In this document: piece after piece, positions 23,055 to 34,361 of the stretch
Layout: each line of letters opens with the position of its first letter
Position numbering within the stretch: the stretch's first letter is position 1
Source: Sipunculus nudus
Lineage: Eukaryota; Annelida; Sipuncula; Golfingiida; Sipunculidae
Assembly (NCBI GenBank): GCA_026874595.1
Contig: CM049322.1
Span: forward strand, 32,444,340-32,508,339
Reading direction: 5' to 3'
DNA length: 64,000 nt
Notes under the pieces: model-generated
What the model was told of the DNA's origin: nothing
Seen by the model: only the letters and a program-made list of their open reading frames with translations
Database searches by the model: none
Position numbers and translations under genes: made by a program

Positions 23055-24119
23055 CTGTGGATTCAGAAAATATCGTGGGTTTAAAATCGCGTGGTTTTGA
23101 CCTGAAACACTTTTGGTTGGGTTAAAACTTTCGTCGAGTAATCGTTACTATAGTCATGAATTGTATCAAAATTAATATGTGAACAGACCTACATATTAGC
23201 CAAAGATCAGGGTTTTCTTTTTGTTAAAAATCAATTGAATGTTTACACTTCTGACTCTTTAAATCAAATGTCAGCTTCACGCAGTCCAGGTACCAGCGAT
23301 AGGCTCAGTGACACAGGTACAAGCGACAGGCTCAGTGACACAAATGACAAAAAATCGGCTGCCTTATCAGAATTTTTTTGATACATCTCGATAGACTTAA
23401 CAGGGATCATTCACCTGTGTCTATCAAATGGAACCTTGCGTGTTCGAATGTATAACTAGTTTAATGAGAGCCAGTCTCTGCGCAATAGGTGTTGGTATAT
23501 TGTTCATTCAGAAGGTACCCCCTTTCGACTCACGTGCCCGGGAACGAGGCCACAGCTCATAATTGTGCTAAGCTGACCGTGCACCGTGACTCATCACCCA
23601 GCCGCCAGCCGGGGGATAATTGGATTAACTCTGCACGCCCGGTTGTTTATTTTATTTAAACATAACATTCTTTCAAACGAACAAACAAATAAAATTAGCA
23701 GGGCAAAATGACCTTTACCCACGACTTTAATTTTAGCGGGATAATATGAGAGAGAGCAAGTCCACATATACCCGTGTAGGTGCAGACGCACTTTCAAACA
23801 GTCACTTGTAAGTCCGACACTGGTAAAATCTTGATTTGTTAGCTCACCTCAAGGTGGAAATGAATATCTTTTTTCACAATATAAGTATTTTTTTTAATTT
23901 ATGGGCTAAATTCTTTGCGTTTTATTAATCAGTATACCATTTGCTACCATGGCCAGTGGCAGCGAGCTAACACGATTTCATAGGTCTAACTCAATGCACA
24001 GAGTCAACGGAATTTAAAAAATTCTGTAATAAACCTAATGATCGTTGAATTTTTAATTTCCTGCATTACCCACGAATTCCACGAAAATAAAAACCCAACG
24101 AACAATTCTGAATCCACAG
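23055..24119. mobile_element. TA-flanked element with inverted ends, non-autonomous
   Basis: The left end reads CTGTGGATTCAGAA and the right end is its exact reverse complement (TTCTGAATCCACAG). Each end is flanked by TA (23053-23054 and 24120-24121), the target duplication of Tc1/mariner-type and related insertions. The inside has no transposase frame. It includes a short direct repeat near 23300-23345 (ggctcagtgacaca twice). The size is 1065 bp. I infer a MITE-like derivative. Confidence 0.6.
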
Positions 24120-24265
24120 TATCCAACTCAGCGGGGTTCCAGCGCCGAACACGAATAGTAGAACTGGTTCGAATATACATGAATCCAATCGAATCAAATA
24201 CATGGTGGTGATTTAAATAAACTAAAAGGTTAATTACACACACACGTATATACATGAAAGAGAGA

Positions 24266-24291
24266 GATGGATGGATGGATGGATGGATGAA
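24266..24291. repeat. (GGAT)n microsatellite
   Basis: About six tandem copies of ATGG/GGAT, the last interrupted by an A. Confidence 0.9.
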
Positions 24292-24759
24292 TGGAATTAC
24301 CTTGCGCCATGGTCTTTATAAGCAGGTAAGTCTGTTCCCGAAACTACTAATTGTGACTTGCTGTATGTTTTGATGCAAATATCATCATAAACAAAATGAT
24401 GCACCATAATACGTGTTTTGCAAGTGAGGGTCCTTCGTGACACGGGTTGTGTTATCACAGCGGAGATAGAATCAGCTGCAATGGTTACACCGCTGTATAC
24501 GGATATAACAGGGTGGCTTATGATTGACTGCTCTGCTCCATGGCTCACAAACAAAAGATCTCTATCAAGTATCATTTAGATACACACAACACAGCGGCTC
24601 TCTTTTAACATGATTTTTTTTTTATTTTAAATATCCAAATACATGCACTGGTATTATGGGGAAAAAGTCACGAAATCGCCCATCCATGACTTATGGACAG
24701 GATGAAGACTGCGATATTTTATATTAAATTTGCATTATAATTTATTGCGTTTTCTTTGC

Positions 24760-24760
<1 letters not shown>

Positions 24761-24820
<60 letters not shown>

Positions 24821-24836
24821 TAGATAGATAGATAGA
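24761..24836. repeat. Compound (TA)n(GA)n(GATA)n microsatellite
   Basis: Three adjoining simple repeats. Directly to the right (24846-24905) is the sequence atagccatgctggttc...cagaaaagt, which recurs at 54770-54835. The microsatellite is therefore part of a dispersed element end. Confidence 0.9.
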
Positions 24837-24899
24837 AAAATGTATCAATAGCCATGCTGGTTCATTTTATATAGATGGAAATGGTATTCACAGAAAAGT

Positions 24900-25285
24900 C
24901 GTTTCACTGCCGATTGAGGAGAGTTATCATGGGCCTCCCTGCATCTTAAGATAGAAGATTCTAAGTCCAGTCTTTACGATTTTTGCCCTGATAACAGATG
25001 ACCACATCTTTATAGGTCTCAAAAATAGAGAAAAATTGTAAAAAATTGAAAAAATTACAGGTGGCACCACCAATTTATGAAACACTTTATGATCAATATC
25101 CATGCAAAGAATCATGGTGTTTCATGGATCTTTCTGGAAGTCAAGTTAGAAGATTCCAGGACGAGCGGTTACGATTTGTGCCTGGTTAACGGACGGACGG
25201 ACAGACATACGGACGGACGGACAGACTGACAGACGACGGACAAAGGCGATCGCTATAGCTCAGATGACTTCCAGTCAACTGAGTT
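24900..25285. repeat. Mollusc-type dispersed repeat with GACGGAC tail
   Basis: It ends with repeated ggacggac/agacgg units and gcgatcgctatagctcagatgac. An inverted relative lies at 41335-41460 and another GACGGACGACGGACGA tail at 53860-53895. No coding potential seen. Confidence 0.65.
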
Positions 25286-25329
25286 GAAAACGTACATCAG
25301 GCACCTGTTTAGATAGTCTTTTAACATTG

Positions 25330-25965
25330 TTCAATCATTAAAAAATATTTCTAGATCCCATGCGTGTCCAAATATTATTAAATGGTTTCCAATATTTACC
25401 TATTCAGATATTCAGGAAAGTAAAATTCCCATCAAACGCATCTAAATTTGCATATTAAAGTTCAGTTCAACTATTATTCACATGGTTTCATTTAAAACTT
25501 TGACCATGAAAACCTAGCTCTAGATACCATGTTCGACCAATTGTTATGGTTAGTGTTACAGATATTGAGGAAAGTATAATTTTCATAAATGACGAGCCTA
25601 ATTTTCATTTAGAAATTTAATATACCAACTAAACCGTTATAAAAATGGCTTCATTTGATACTTTGGTCACGAACACATAGTTCTAGTAAAAAATTTGGCC
25701 AGTTATCATGGTTAGTTGTTGAGATATTGGGGAAGGTAGAATTTCCATGAATGTCGGCCCAAATTTGCTTATTAAATTTTTAAATTCCCACTTAACCGTT
25801 CCAGTTATGGTTTTATTTTAATCTTTGACCATGGAAACAAGGTCTAAATACCATATTCGATACCATATTCATTAAATGTCACGGTTTGTTCTTGAGATAT
25901 CGATGAAATTCAATTTTTGTTAATGACGTTCCTAATTTGCATAATACAAAAAAATTCCCAAGGTC
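25330..25965. repeat. Degenerate tandem repeat of about 162 bp, roughly four units
   Basis: Units open with tttgaccatg(g)aaa (near 25499, 25661 and 25823). They share gagatatt.gggaa.gta.aatttc, catnaatgncg..cctaatttgc and aaccgtt blocks. Divergence between units is substantial. Confidence 0.6.
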
Positions 25966-26309
25966 GTCGTGGGGACAACCCTTCTAAAAATATCAGTTGA
26001 CACATACCATCACAAAGCTATCTAAAAACATTGTACAATAGACAACTCGACTATCCTGCTGACTGCTAGGCCCGAATTTGTTTGGAAATTTAAAAAAAGG
26101 AGGAGAATCTGGGTGAGGGAGTGGCTGAAGAGTAGGTACGATGGATACCAAAATTCCATGTATAAACTTACAACTGAGCTGAGGCGAGTGCTGTTCTCCA
26201 TGACCTCTATTTTTGAATGTTTTATGCGGTTTGTTTCGTTGCTTTCTTCTTTCAGAAGAATAATTACGGTATGTTTCGGGCAACATTATAGATAACAAGG
26301 GTCTAATGA

Positions 26310-27086
26310 TCACCTTCAAACATTTCCCAGAACCTAGGTCTCTGTAACCCATATCTTCGAAGCTATCGCGCTCAGAATGAGCGCCGAAAAAATTAAGACT
26401 TTGATACGACAGCTCAATTATCTGAACAACTAAAGAATTGATCACCATAATTCTTTGCATGCATATTGATCGTGGAGTGTTTCATCATTTTCTGCAGACT
26501 TGTGGTGCCACCTAGATTTTTGTAAATTGTTAAGAATTTTTTTCTGTACTTTTGAAACCTTTAAAAATGCAGTTGTATGTTAATAGGGCACAAATCATAA
26601 CCACTGTATCTAGAATCTTTTTACCTGACATCCAGGAAAGGACATGAAAAGGAATTTTGGAAACCTGAAACAAGGTCTCTGTTACCCATATTCTCCAAGC
26701 TATGGGGCTTATAAGCATCCCCAGAATAATTGAAAATTTGATACCAAAGCAAGGCACAAATCATGACCATTGGACAATGAATCATCAAACTTGACATCCT
26801 GAGAGTTCCTCAAAAGTTCTCTTCAGAAACCTGAAATAAGATCACTGTGACCTATATTTTATCCATTACAGTCCATGTTTGTGCACTTAAGAAAAAATGC
26901 AAAATATACACAAAATGCCAGATTCCTAAGAAATGGCTGGATATAAATGTCATCAAATGGTGTGCTTATAGGACTTGATGAACTTGAGCTAATATGCATT
27001 AACGATGATGCCACCTACATTATCTTAATTAGTTGCCTGAGCAAGGACATATTTTTAACATGTCAGTCGGCTGAGCGTCTACACCT
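26310..27086 (+). repeat. Dispersed repeat, second copy at 41535-42370
   Basis: Long collinear similarity to 41535-42370, for example gatcaccataattctttgcatgca, tattctccnagctatggggctta and aacgatgatgccacctaca. Internal subunits recur about every 190 bp, each with (gaaac)ctgaaa..gtctctgt..cc(at)atattctcc. The copy is cut by the LINE fragment that follows. Confidence 0.65.
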
Positions 27087-27903
27087 TCTGAAGGACTTCA
27101 GTGTGCCAGTCGGGGACGAGATTTGTCAGTCCAAAACGTAAGTACGCAATATCGGTGTATAGCTGTCAAATGTGATGTCCATGAGCAATCACATCGACTT
27201 AGTCTGTCGGATATCATTTATGCATCTCAGAACGATTTGCAAAATTAGACAATATCTTTCTACTGAGGCTACAAAAACACTTGTACATGGTTTATTGCTT
27301 TCTCGCATCGAGTATGCAGATTCCCTTCTCTGTAACGCTCTGGACTACTTGCTTGTAAAACTCCAACGGATACAGAATTCTCCGGCGGGAATCGTAACTA
27401 AAACACAGAACTTTGACCACATAACCCCCGTACTGATTGCGCTTCACTGGATACCCATCAGGCAGCGTATTGATTTCCAAGTACTTTTACTTGTTTTCAA
27501 AGCTTTGAAAAACGTGGCACCAGGATACGTTTGTCACCTATTACAGTTCAGAACTGCACCAAGGACACTAAGGTCTTCTACCTTACAGTTTTTAGTCGCA
27601 CCAGTATGTAGGACTGTGACTAATGGTAATAAGTGTTTTAGTTGTTACGCCCCGAAACTCTGGCACCGTTTATCTGACAGCATCAGGAATGCTGGCGCCA
27701 TCCCTATTTTTAAGAAACAACTCAAATGGTTTCTTTTTAAACAGGCTTTTAATCTGTAATGTAGCGCAATTTTTAGGCTCCGTTCTTTTTTTAACCCTGT
27801 ATGCTGTCAACTTTTAAATGTTTTCATATATTTTATGGAAAGCGGTCTAGAGCTTATTATTTTAGATTAGGGCGCTATACGAATGTTGCATAATAATAAT
27901 AAG
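27087..27903 (+). mobile_element. CR1-like LINE, 5'-truncated 3' end with decayed reverse transcriptase
   Basis: The frame at 27100-27759 encodes the C-terminal part of a CR1/jockey-clade reverse transcriptase: MHLRTICKIRQYLSTEATKT, then LVHGLLLSRIEYADSLLCNA, KLQRIQNSPAGIVTK, DHITPVLIALHWIPIRQRI, and a LWHRLSDSIRNAGAI/FKKQLKWFLF ending. The catalytic palm lies upstream and is missing. Two in-frame stops interrupt the start (near 27139 and 27166), so it is not functional. The 3' end GGCGCTATACGAATGTTGCA followed by (ATA)n is the usual CR1/L2-like tail. It appears inserted into the dispersed repeat that ends at about 27086. Confidence 0.82.
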
Positions 27904-28958
27904 AGAAAGCTATCTAAGATGGATGGGAATGTAAACATTTATGCCGATACATTGAACCACTCCTGAGTTGTGTATCATTTCACCTGAATCAGACTTACAG
28001 ATTGCCGCCACACGAAACATATTTTAGGTGGCGCTTATTTTCTTTTACAAAAGATAAAACATTCCAAGGTCTAGGGACATTTAAACATTCAGACTGATGA
28101 TGAATAGAGAACCAAAAGTAGCAAAAAAACACTTAAATATAGCTGCCGAGCGACGGATATTTATTTTCCAGTCATTGGCAGTCAGCTTATCCTGAGGTGT
28201 AATGTGTAAGGTATGACTTCATAGCATGCACATGAAGATACGGTAATGAGGGGGACTTTTATTGAGAGCTGGAAAGTATTTAGTCATAGTTTCCAAACGC
28301 TGCTTCGGTGTTGCACATCCGCTGTCTGTTTGAATTTTAGGCGACGGTGAAGCAAGTTTTTCTCAGGGTTTACCTCGCGCCTATGGACACAAACTTTAAT
28401 TTGTGTGGTGGTCAAAGGTACAACAGAAGAAGCAAAGCTGTGAGTTCAGTGCACTGTATTTGCAATTGCTGTACGATGCATTTAGAAGAAGAAACGTTTT
28501 GTAAACATTTTGGTAAGCAGAGAAAAGGCAGTGGTGAGTGAAAGTAGAGAAATTGTCTCAAGAGTGAGCAAACCAAAAACCCAGTCATGTGAACTATTTG
28601 ATAGGATCAAACCAAGGGTAATGTATTAGTTAAAATAAAATATCATTTTCCGCCTGAAACCATATCTTCGGTGGGGACCATTTCACTACTTTGGGTAGGA
28701 TGTCCAGCCAGTGCGTCAGAAGGCGAAACTACCAGCCACTACCCAAAGTTAGGATGTATAGACATCGTGTATAAATGATCTTATCGTGTATAAATGATCT
28801 TATTTAATTACAGAACAATAATGATCAGCACCAAAAACAAAAATACGGTAATCCCTTTCGGTCAGTATCTCTGTGGTGCCCCTGGAATCACCTGATACTA
28901 CCAGCAGAAGGGTCGGCTTGGTTAAGATCACGTCACTCCTTCAGATGACAGTTAATTG

Positions 28959-28961
<3 letters not shown>

Positions 28962-29020
<59 letters not shown>
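28962..29020. repeat. (TA)n left boundary of the Penelope-like copy
   Basis: About 29 TA units directly abutting the inverted left arm of the Penelope-like element. Confidence 0.85.
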
Positions 29021-29025
<5 letters not shown>

Positions 29026-29785
29026 TTGTTCTTTCTAGGCTGTTGGCAATGCGTATCAATATATATCATGTGTAAGGAATCAAAATATTTCTCCCACAGG
29101 CATAGGTTGCATCTGTTAGTTTCTGGGGAATGTGCTTTGGATTTACGTATCATCTCCAGGAATAGTACAGCGCCATCTACCGGATGCAATTTCAGGAATC
29201 CCCGTGAATGCCCAACAACCGGACAATGCATCACAAAATCTGTCATATACCAAGCCACAGTCAGTACAGAAAACGGAAAGGCGGATGAAACGTACATAGG
29301 TCTCACGGAAAAGTCCTTCAAAACAAGATATAACAACCATAAAACATCGTTCAGACACCCGGAAAAAAGGAATAGTACGGAACTCAGCAAATACATTTGG
29401 GAACTGAAAGAGAACAACGTTAAATTTGAAATACAGTGGAAAATACTCAGAAAAGCCAAAAAGAAACTAACAGATGCAACCTATGCCTGTGGGAGAAATA
29501 TTTCATTTTATGTAAACAAAACATGGCCACGCTTAACCAACGCAATGAACTTGTAACAAGTTGTAGACACGCTAAAAAATTCCTGTAACGTAAACTCAGC
29601 ACAAAGAGTAATCCAGATTAGGCACGTTGTACAAATCCACATTGAAATAACCACAAACACGCTCCAGTGAACAACCAGTTGTTCACTGTACAACCCCTTC
29701 ATTCATATCGTTCTGAAGAGTGCCGTACAACGGTACGAAACTGATTAGTAAATACGATGCTTACAATCGTTTGATTCCTTACACA

Positions 29786-29837
<52 letters not shown>
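29021..29837 (+). mobile_element. Penelope-like element fragment with inverted 5' piece
   Basis: The right part (about 29130-29580) encodes the GIY-YIG endonuclease end of a Penelope-like retroelement. The left part (about 29036-29120) is a reverse-complement copy of sequences at 29466-29495 and 29770-29795: ctaacagatgcaacctatgc and gattccttacacatgatata occur in both orientations. Both edges run into (TA)n (28962-29020 and 29788-29837). Partial inverted copies at the 5' side are a known outcome for Penelope-like insertions. The reverse transcriptase is absent. Confidence 0.75.
29130..29556 (+). pseudogene. Penelope-like GIY-YIG endonuclease, frameshifted
   Basis: The visible order is a cysteine-rich knuckle (CNFRNPRECPTTGQC), then SVIYQATV and ETYIGLT (the GIY-YIG pair), the Arg-containing FKTRYNNHK and the Glu-containing STELSKYIWELK. 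This matches the endonuclease that nicks target DNA for Penelope-like retrotransposition. Near 29460 the frame is lost: the usual continuation, a [11 protein letters not shown]-type cysteine motif, is present but in another frame. The gene is therefore broken and incomplete at the N-terminus, where the reverse transcriptase should be. Confidence 0.8.
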
Positions 29838-29840
<3 letters not shown>

Positions 29841-29881
29841 AGACACAACCTGATTAACAACGTGAACTGATTACAGTACAA

Positions 29882-32340
29882 GGAGGATCAGCATGACATA
29901 AGTCTACATAACTTACGTCACTTATAAGTAAAGTAGGTGGATCATAGTGTGACTGTCGTCATCATTTTTGCATCGAAAATAAACTACATTCTGATTTATG
30001 GACTACAACATATGCCTGGCTGGGGAAACGTTGTTGAGAGGGGGGGAGTCAGGATTCGGGGCATGGACTATTAGATGCAGCATTTTACCTGCCTGGGATA
30101 AGGAACTGGTATGAAGAGCAATGTGGGTATTCTCTCACATCTAAACAGATACATCTCTCTTGCTGATGTACTTGGACAAATATGGCTCCTATATCACAAC
30201 CATCAAATTAAGATACTCCATGACATGGTTATATCAGTGAGATAAACAAGAGAAACATGTGAAAATCACTTTCAATTAATTTCTTGGAAATGCATAATTT
30301 TTGCATCTTATTTGCTTAGAGAATGGGTAATATTTGAATCAGCTTTAAAAATCTTGCCTCTATATTACAAGGACAACGTCTACTGCGATCATTCTGCAGA
30401 TTCATTAAGGAATAAGTATAATGTATTCAATCAGTGGACATTAAACCATATCATAACAATATTACCAGTTAATTGACCTAAACATTCACCTTTATCATTT
30501 CAAGAATATCGTACAAAGAACATTCCCATTCCACAGGAGTAATAAACAATGAATTATATTACCGGTGCAATGTTTTACAAGGCTGACCGACATATTAATC
30601 ATTACAGCAGCAATCAGGGACACTAAACGTGCTCTGCAGTATTAATAGTAAGGCTGTGCCCCGCGGTCGTGTTTTGCTCACAAATGAGTGTTAGCGTCTC
30701 AGGGGTTCCTCGGTGATATGACCCAGCATATCAGCATAGGGGGAGAGTACACAACTAGGACTCAGGACAAGGATAATCGGGTACTACTGTTCAATGACGT
30801 AGTCCGAACAAGAAAATAAATCTGCACATGAACATACTTAGTTAAGGTAGCAAGACAAAATTGAATCAGTTACCTCATCAACAATAATGGATAAAATATA
30901 AAAGCATTGTTATAGTTCCCCAATATTTCTTAAAATGTTTATTTTATTACCTCAAAAGCATAAACTAAGCACATTGAAAGAGAATGAACCAGTAAAAAAA
31001 GGAATTTGCATCCATTTAAATACCTACAAACAGAACAGTACAGGTAAAGGGGAGTCGTGGCTTGAGTCGGTTACATATTGTCATATGTTCCCTCATCGGC
31101 TCCCCCACGATCGACAAAAGAAGGTTTTTTTTTATTTCAGTAATTTTACCTCGAGATTATTGTAAGGTGAAATAAATGCGAAGTTTGCCGAGAGTACTTA
31201 AGATGCAAGAACAATACAAACACAAAAAAAGATCCTAGGCGCCGTCCCAGGCTAGTGTAGCAAACCTTCATAGGATAAGACCTGATTTTGTACAATCTTG
31301 CCAGGTACGAATGGACTATAATGTAAGAACTTGCTTAGTGTGAATTGGCTTTTTACGAAGTGAGGTAGTAGTGAAAAAGGCTGGAATGACGTAGGATTAT
31401 GATGGTGGCCGATCGGGACAGAAAAACAGTAACAAGTATGAAGAATAAGCCTGTCCCAGCCTTGTGAACTGTACATCGTGGAAGTATCGGTATTGTGAAC
31501 TATTTTAGTACGGGCTGTGACATTTTGAGGTCATTCCACACTGGCTTGATTTAAATCTCAGCCCGCCTTGAATTCTTAGAACATGACGTCATATCCCCTC
31601 GATGTGGAAGTAGGCTCGGGGTCCCGTATATAGACTGCTTCTTTAAAGATTCTATTGATCATACCAAGTCCGGCCGAAGCCGGGTACGCTACACTTGCAA
31701 CAGAGCGCCGCGCACCAGGTCCAGGAAGCGAAGTATGATAAGCTAACAAAGCAGCAGCAACTACGCCCACTCCGTGCTGAGAACTTGTACACTGCCTCTA
31801 CTTCCATACAGACAGTTTGGCTTTGTCTAGAGCTGATTATTTTGAGCAATAACGAGTCACTCTTAGTTTTCACCATAAGCAATCTTTATTTTGAAACGAT
31901 AATATATATCATTTCTTTCATGAAACTTAATGCCTACATGTATAAAACAGGTTCCTACTGTAAACATAAAATTGCAATAATCAATGCTAATAAAGGTCAA
32001 TAACATATAAGAACCATAGGATATATCCATCGAATAAATAGCATTTCATCACTGTAATAAATTAATAAAGTAGCAAGTAGCTGATCAAAAGGACCTTATC
32101 CTTATAAAGATTATAACCATGCACGATATAAATAAGCCAAAATGTTGGTAAGCAGAATGAGGATACAAAAAAACAAAGATATAAACAGCAGCTTACTGTT
32201 TTATACACTAAATCTCGCATAAATAATACATCGTTATCACAGACATCGACCAGAACACCGTGACTTGACACCGATGACGGCCTGAATACTTCCAAAGAAA
32301 TAGATTTTTATCACCGTGTGGTTAGACAATATAATTTACT
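29882..32340. other. Intergenic, no gene recognised
   Basis: Apart from the SINE-like copy, only short unsupported frames are seen. A minus-strand frame around 31576-31680 contains MINRIFKEAVYIRDPEPTS, which recalls the KEAIYIR-type C-terminus of Penelope-like polyproteins. The match is too short to annotate. Confidence 0.45.
30600..30800 (+). repeat. SINE-like element, copy 2 (headless)
   Basis: It shares the body and tail of the family at 5366-5655: CGGTCGTGTTTTGCTCACAA, GGGGTTCCTCGGTGATATGA, and TGACGTAGTCCGAACAAG at the end. The tRNA-like head is missing or too diverged. Confidence 0.55.
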
Positions 32341-32345
32341 TCCTG

Positions 32346-32375
32346 TATGTATATATATAAATATATATATATATT

Positions 32376-32412
<37 letters not shown>

Positions 32413-32440
32413 TAAATATATATATATAGAGAGAGATAGC
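32346..32440. repeat. (TA)n/(GA)n compound microsatellite
   Basis: Two TA tracts each followed by a GA tract, at the left edge of the motif-array region. Confidence 0.9.
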
Positions 32441-33326
32441 AACGGGAAAATTACAACCCTTGGGGGACATTAACTCCGCGGACTATTATCCCCAGACACC
32501 AACCCCCTTACAACTACCCCCGCGACAATAACACCCCGGTCAATTACCCCACGTAGATAATTACCCCCGTGTCGCAATGAGGCATATTTTCCAATAAGTG
32601 TGACAATAAACCGAAATATCTTGCGCTCGAAGAATAAATGTCAGGGTTCCATTTGAAGCATCAACACAGTTTGTCTCTGCTATTATAATTCGGATGAGAA
32701 GGTATGTTTCCCTTGATTGTTTTTTTTTTTTTTTAATTTGTTAGGTTTTGGTTAACATTATGGTTGGTGGGTACATTTTGGTGGTAATCTGGATAACCAT
32801 TATATATTTGTTATTAACGGCCTCTCATACCATCGTCACCTAGGGGATCCCTTTGTCCAAAGGGAGACATATACAGCTTGTTACGAAGCATAATGTAATA
32901 ACCGGCCCATAATGTAATAACTGCCCATATTGTAATAAAAACGACACATAATGTAATAGCGATCCATAATGTAATAAAAAACGGCCCATATTGTAATGAC
33001 CATAACCTGCCCATATTGTAATAAAATCGCAGGTGGGTAAAACGGCCAATAATTTTATAATTCAAATTTCATGCAAGTTAACTTAGGCAATTCAAATATC
33101 GACTTTAAGTGACACGAATGTGTCAGTGAACATAAAATTATGAAAAAACATTGGATTAACATGTCTTTTGTTTGAAAGGGTGACCAAGCTAATATGAGCA
33201 AAATATGGTCATGATTCATGTTTATCCTTTTGTTGAATTAGTGTTTAAATTGGATGATAAAGTTTTTTAAACAAGATAAACGGGATAATTTGTAAAATTT
33301 ATACATATATATATATATATGTGTAT

Positions 33327-34148
33327 TAGTGGTGGGAGTCGGTTCCTTTTTCATAAACGATCATCGGTTTGGGCAAACCGATCGATGATCGATTATTAAT
33401 CGGTTTAGACAAATATAAAGAAATGTGCAATTATTTGTGAAACTGTACTCTCTTACCCCAGCCCGCTTGCTTAGTAATTCTACCTTACGAAAAGAAGTTT
33501 TTGCCTATTTTATATTTTCCTTTTATCACTAAGATATGCTATTCAAAGTTTCATTTATTAATTATAGTAATCAATTAAACCACAGTCCAGGACATCCACT
33601 TGCTGGCCCTCATGAAAATTCCCGCGTTTCATTTTAACTTCACTACCAGGACTTTCATTTTACAGCAGTTATGACTGCCGACATGCATACTGGTTTCACA
33701 GGCCTGCCAGAAAAATTACAGGCCCATATAATTTTTGGTAAAAAATAAAAAATAAGTAACTGACATCAGTTGAGGAGATTATTTCTGAGAGAGTCTTGCA
33801 AAATTGGCATAGACCTGGAGCATTTTAACGCCATACCGCCTCTATTTTGCAATGATCATCTCGTTAGAAAACCAGTTCACAGAGATTTAATAAGTCCTCC
33901 ATTAATTCTCTCATCTACCGTTTCATACTAAGTTATATACTTAGGTTATCTGGGAACACAGACTCGTTATATAAAGCGCGGAATGTTGTAAAAAATGGAA
34001 GAGTAATTTTTGCCTATAACGTAATAACATTCTGGTAAAAACAATCATGAGTATGATGTAATTGATAGTTGCCTTTCGTAATCGAGCTTTTGAAAGTTGC
34101 AGCAAAACGACTGACTTTCGAAAAAGCTCGATGATCGGCCCACCACTA
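33327..34148. mobile_element. hAT-like non-autonomous element (MITE) with 8-bp target duplication
   Basis: The left end TAGTGGTGGG and the right end CCCACCACTA are exact inverted repeats. Both are followed inside by a CGATCATCG(G) block in opposite orientation. Flanks are atgtgtat (33319-33326) and gtgtgtat (34149-34156), an 8-bp duplication with one mismatch, as expected for hAT. The 822-bp interior has no transposase. It includes a short palindromic stretch of GATCGAT and AATCGG units near 33355-33405. The insertion landed in a (TA)n tract. Confidence 0.65.
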
Positions 34149-34152
<4 letters not shown>

Positions 34153-34204
<52 letters not shown>

Positions 34205-34320
34205 GGTTTGAAGTATTTTGGCGTCTGTATAAAACCCAACAAAACACGTATTGAATGAAATGTACCTGGGTACATTTCTAGAATTAAATTAAGCGCCTGA
34301 GTCTATTCAAGCAATACTTG

Positions 34321-34359
<39 letters not shown>
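34153..34359. repeat. (TA)n tracts beside the hAT-like MITE
   Basis: (TA)n at 34153-34202 and again at 34324-34359, with unrelated unique sequence between. Confidence 0.9.

Positions 34360-34361
<2 letters not shown>

Noticed and set aside
23290-23345. CRISPR-like short repeats (ggctcagtgacaca)
   Set aside because: Only two adjacent copies inside a eukaryotic MITE, with no array.
25993-26460. 155-codon minus-strand frame
   Set aside because: It lies in a dispersed repeat with a diverged relative elsewhere in the window. There are no recognisable domains and composition is that of noncoding DNA.
28941-29459. 172-codon minus-strand frame containing a Cys-rich Penelope-like motif
   Set aside because: It combines the antisense of the GIY-YIG region with the inverted 5' stub and (TA)n. 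The motif is explained by the inverted piece of the element, not by a minus-strand gene.
31576-31700. Minus-strand FKEAVYIRDPEP segment resembling a Penelope-like C-terminus
   Set aside because: Only about 20 residues match a remembered pattern, and there is no endonuclease upstream on that strand. Noted in the gene-free entry only.
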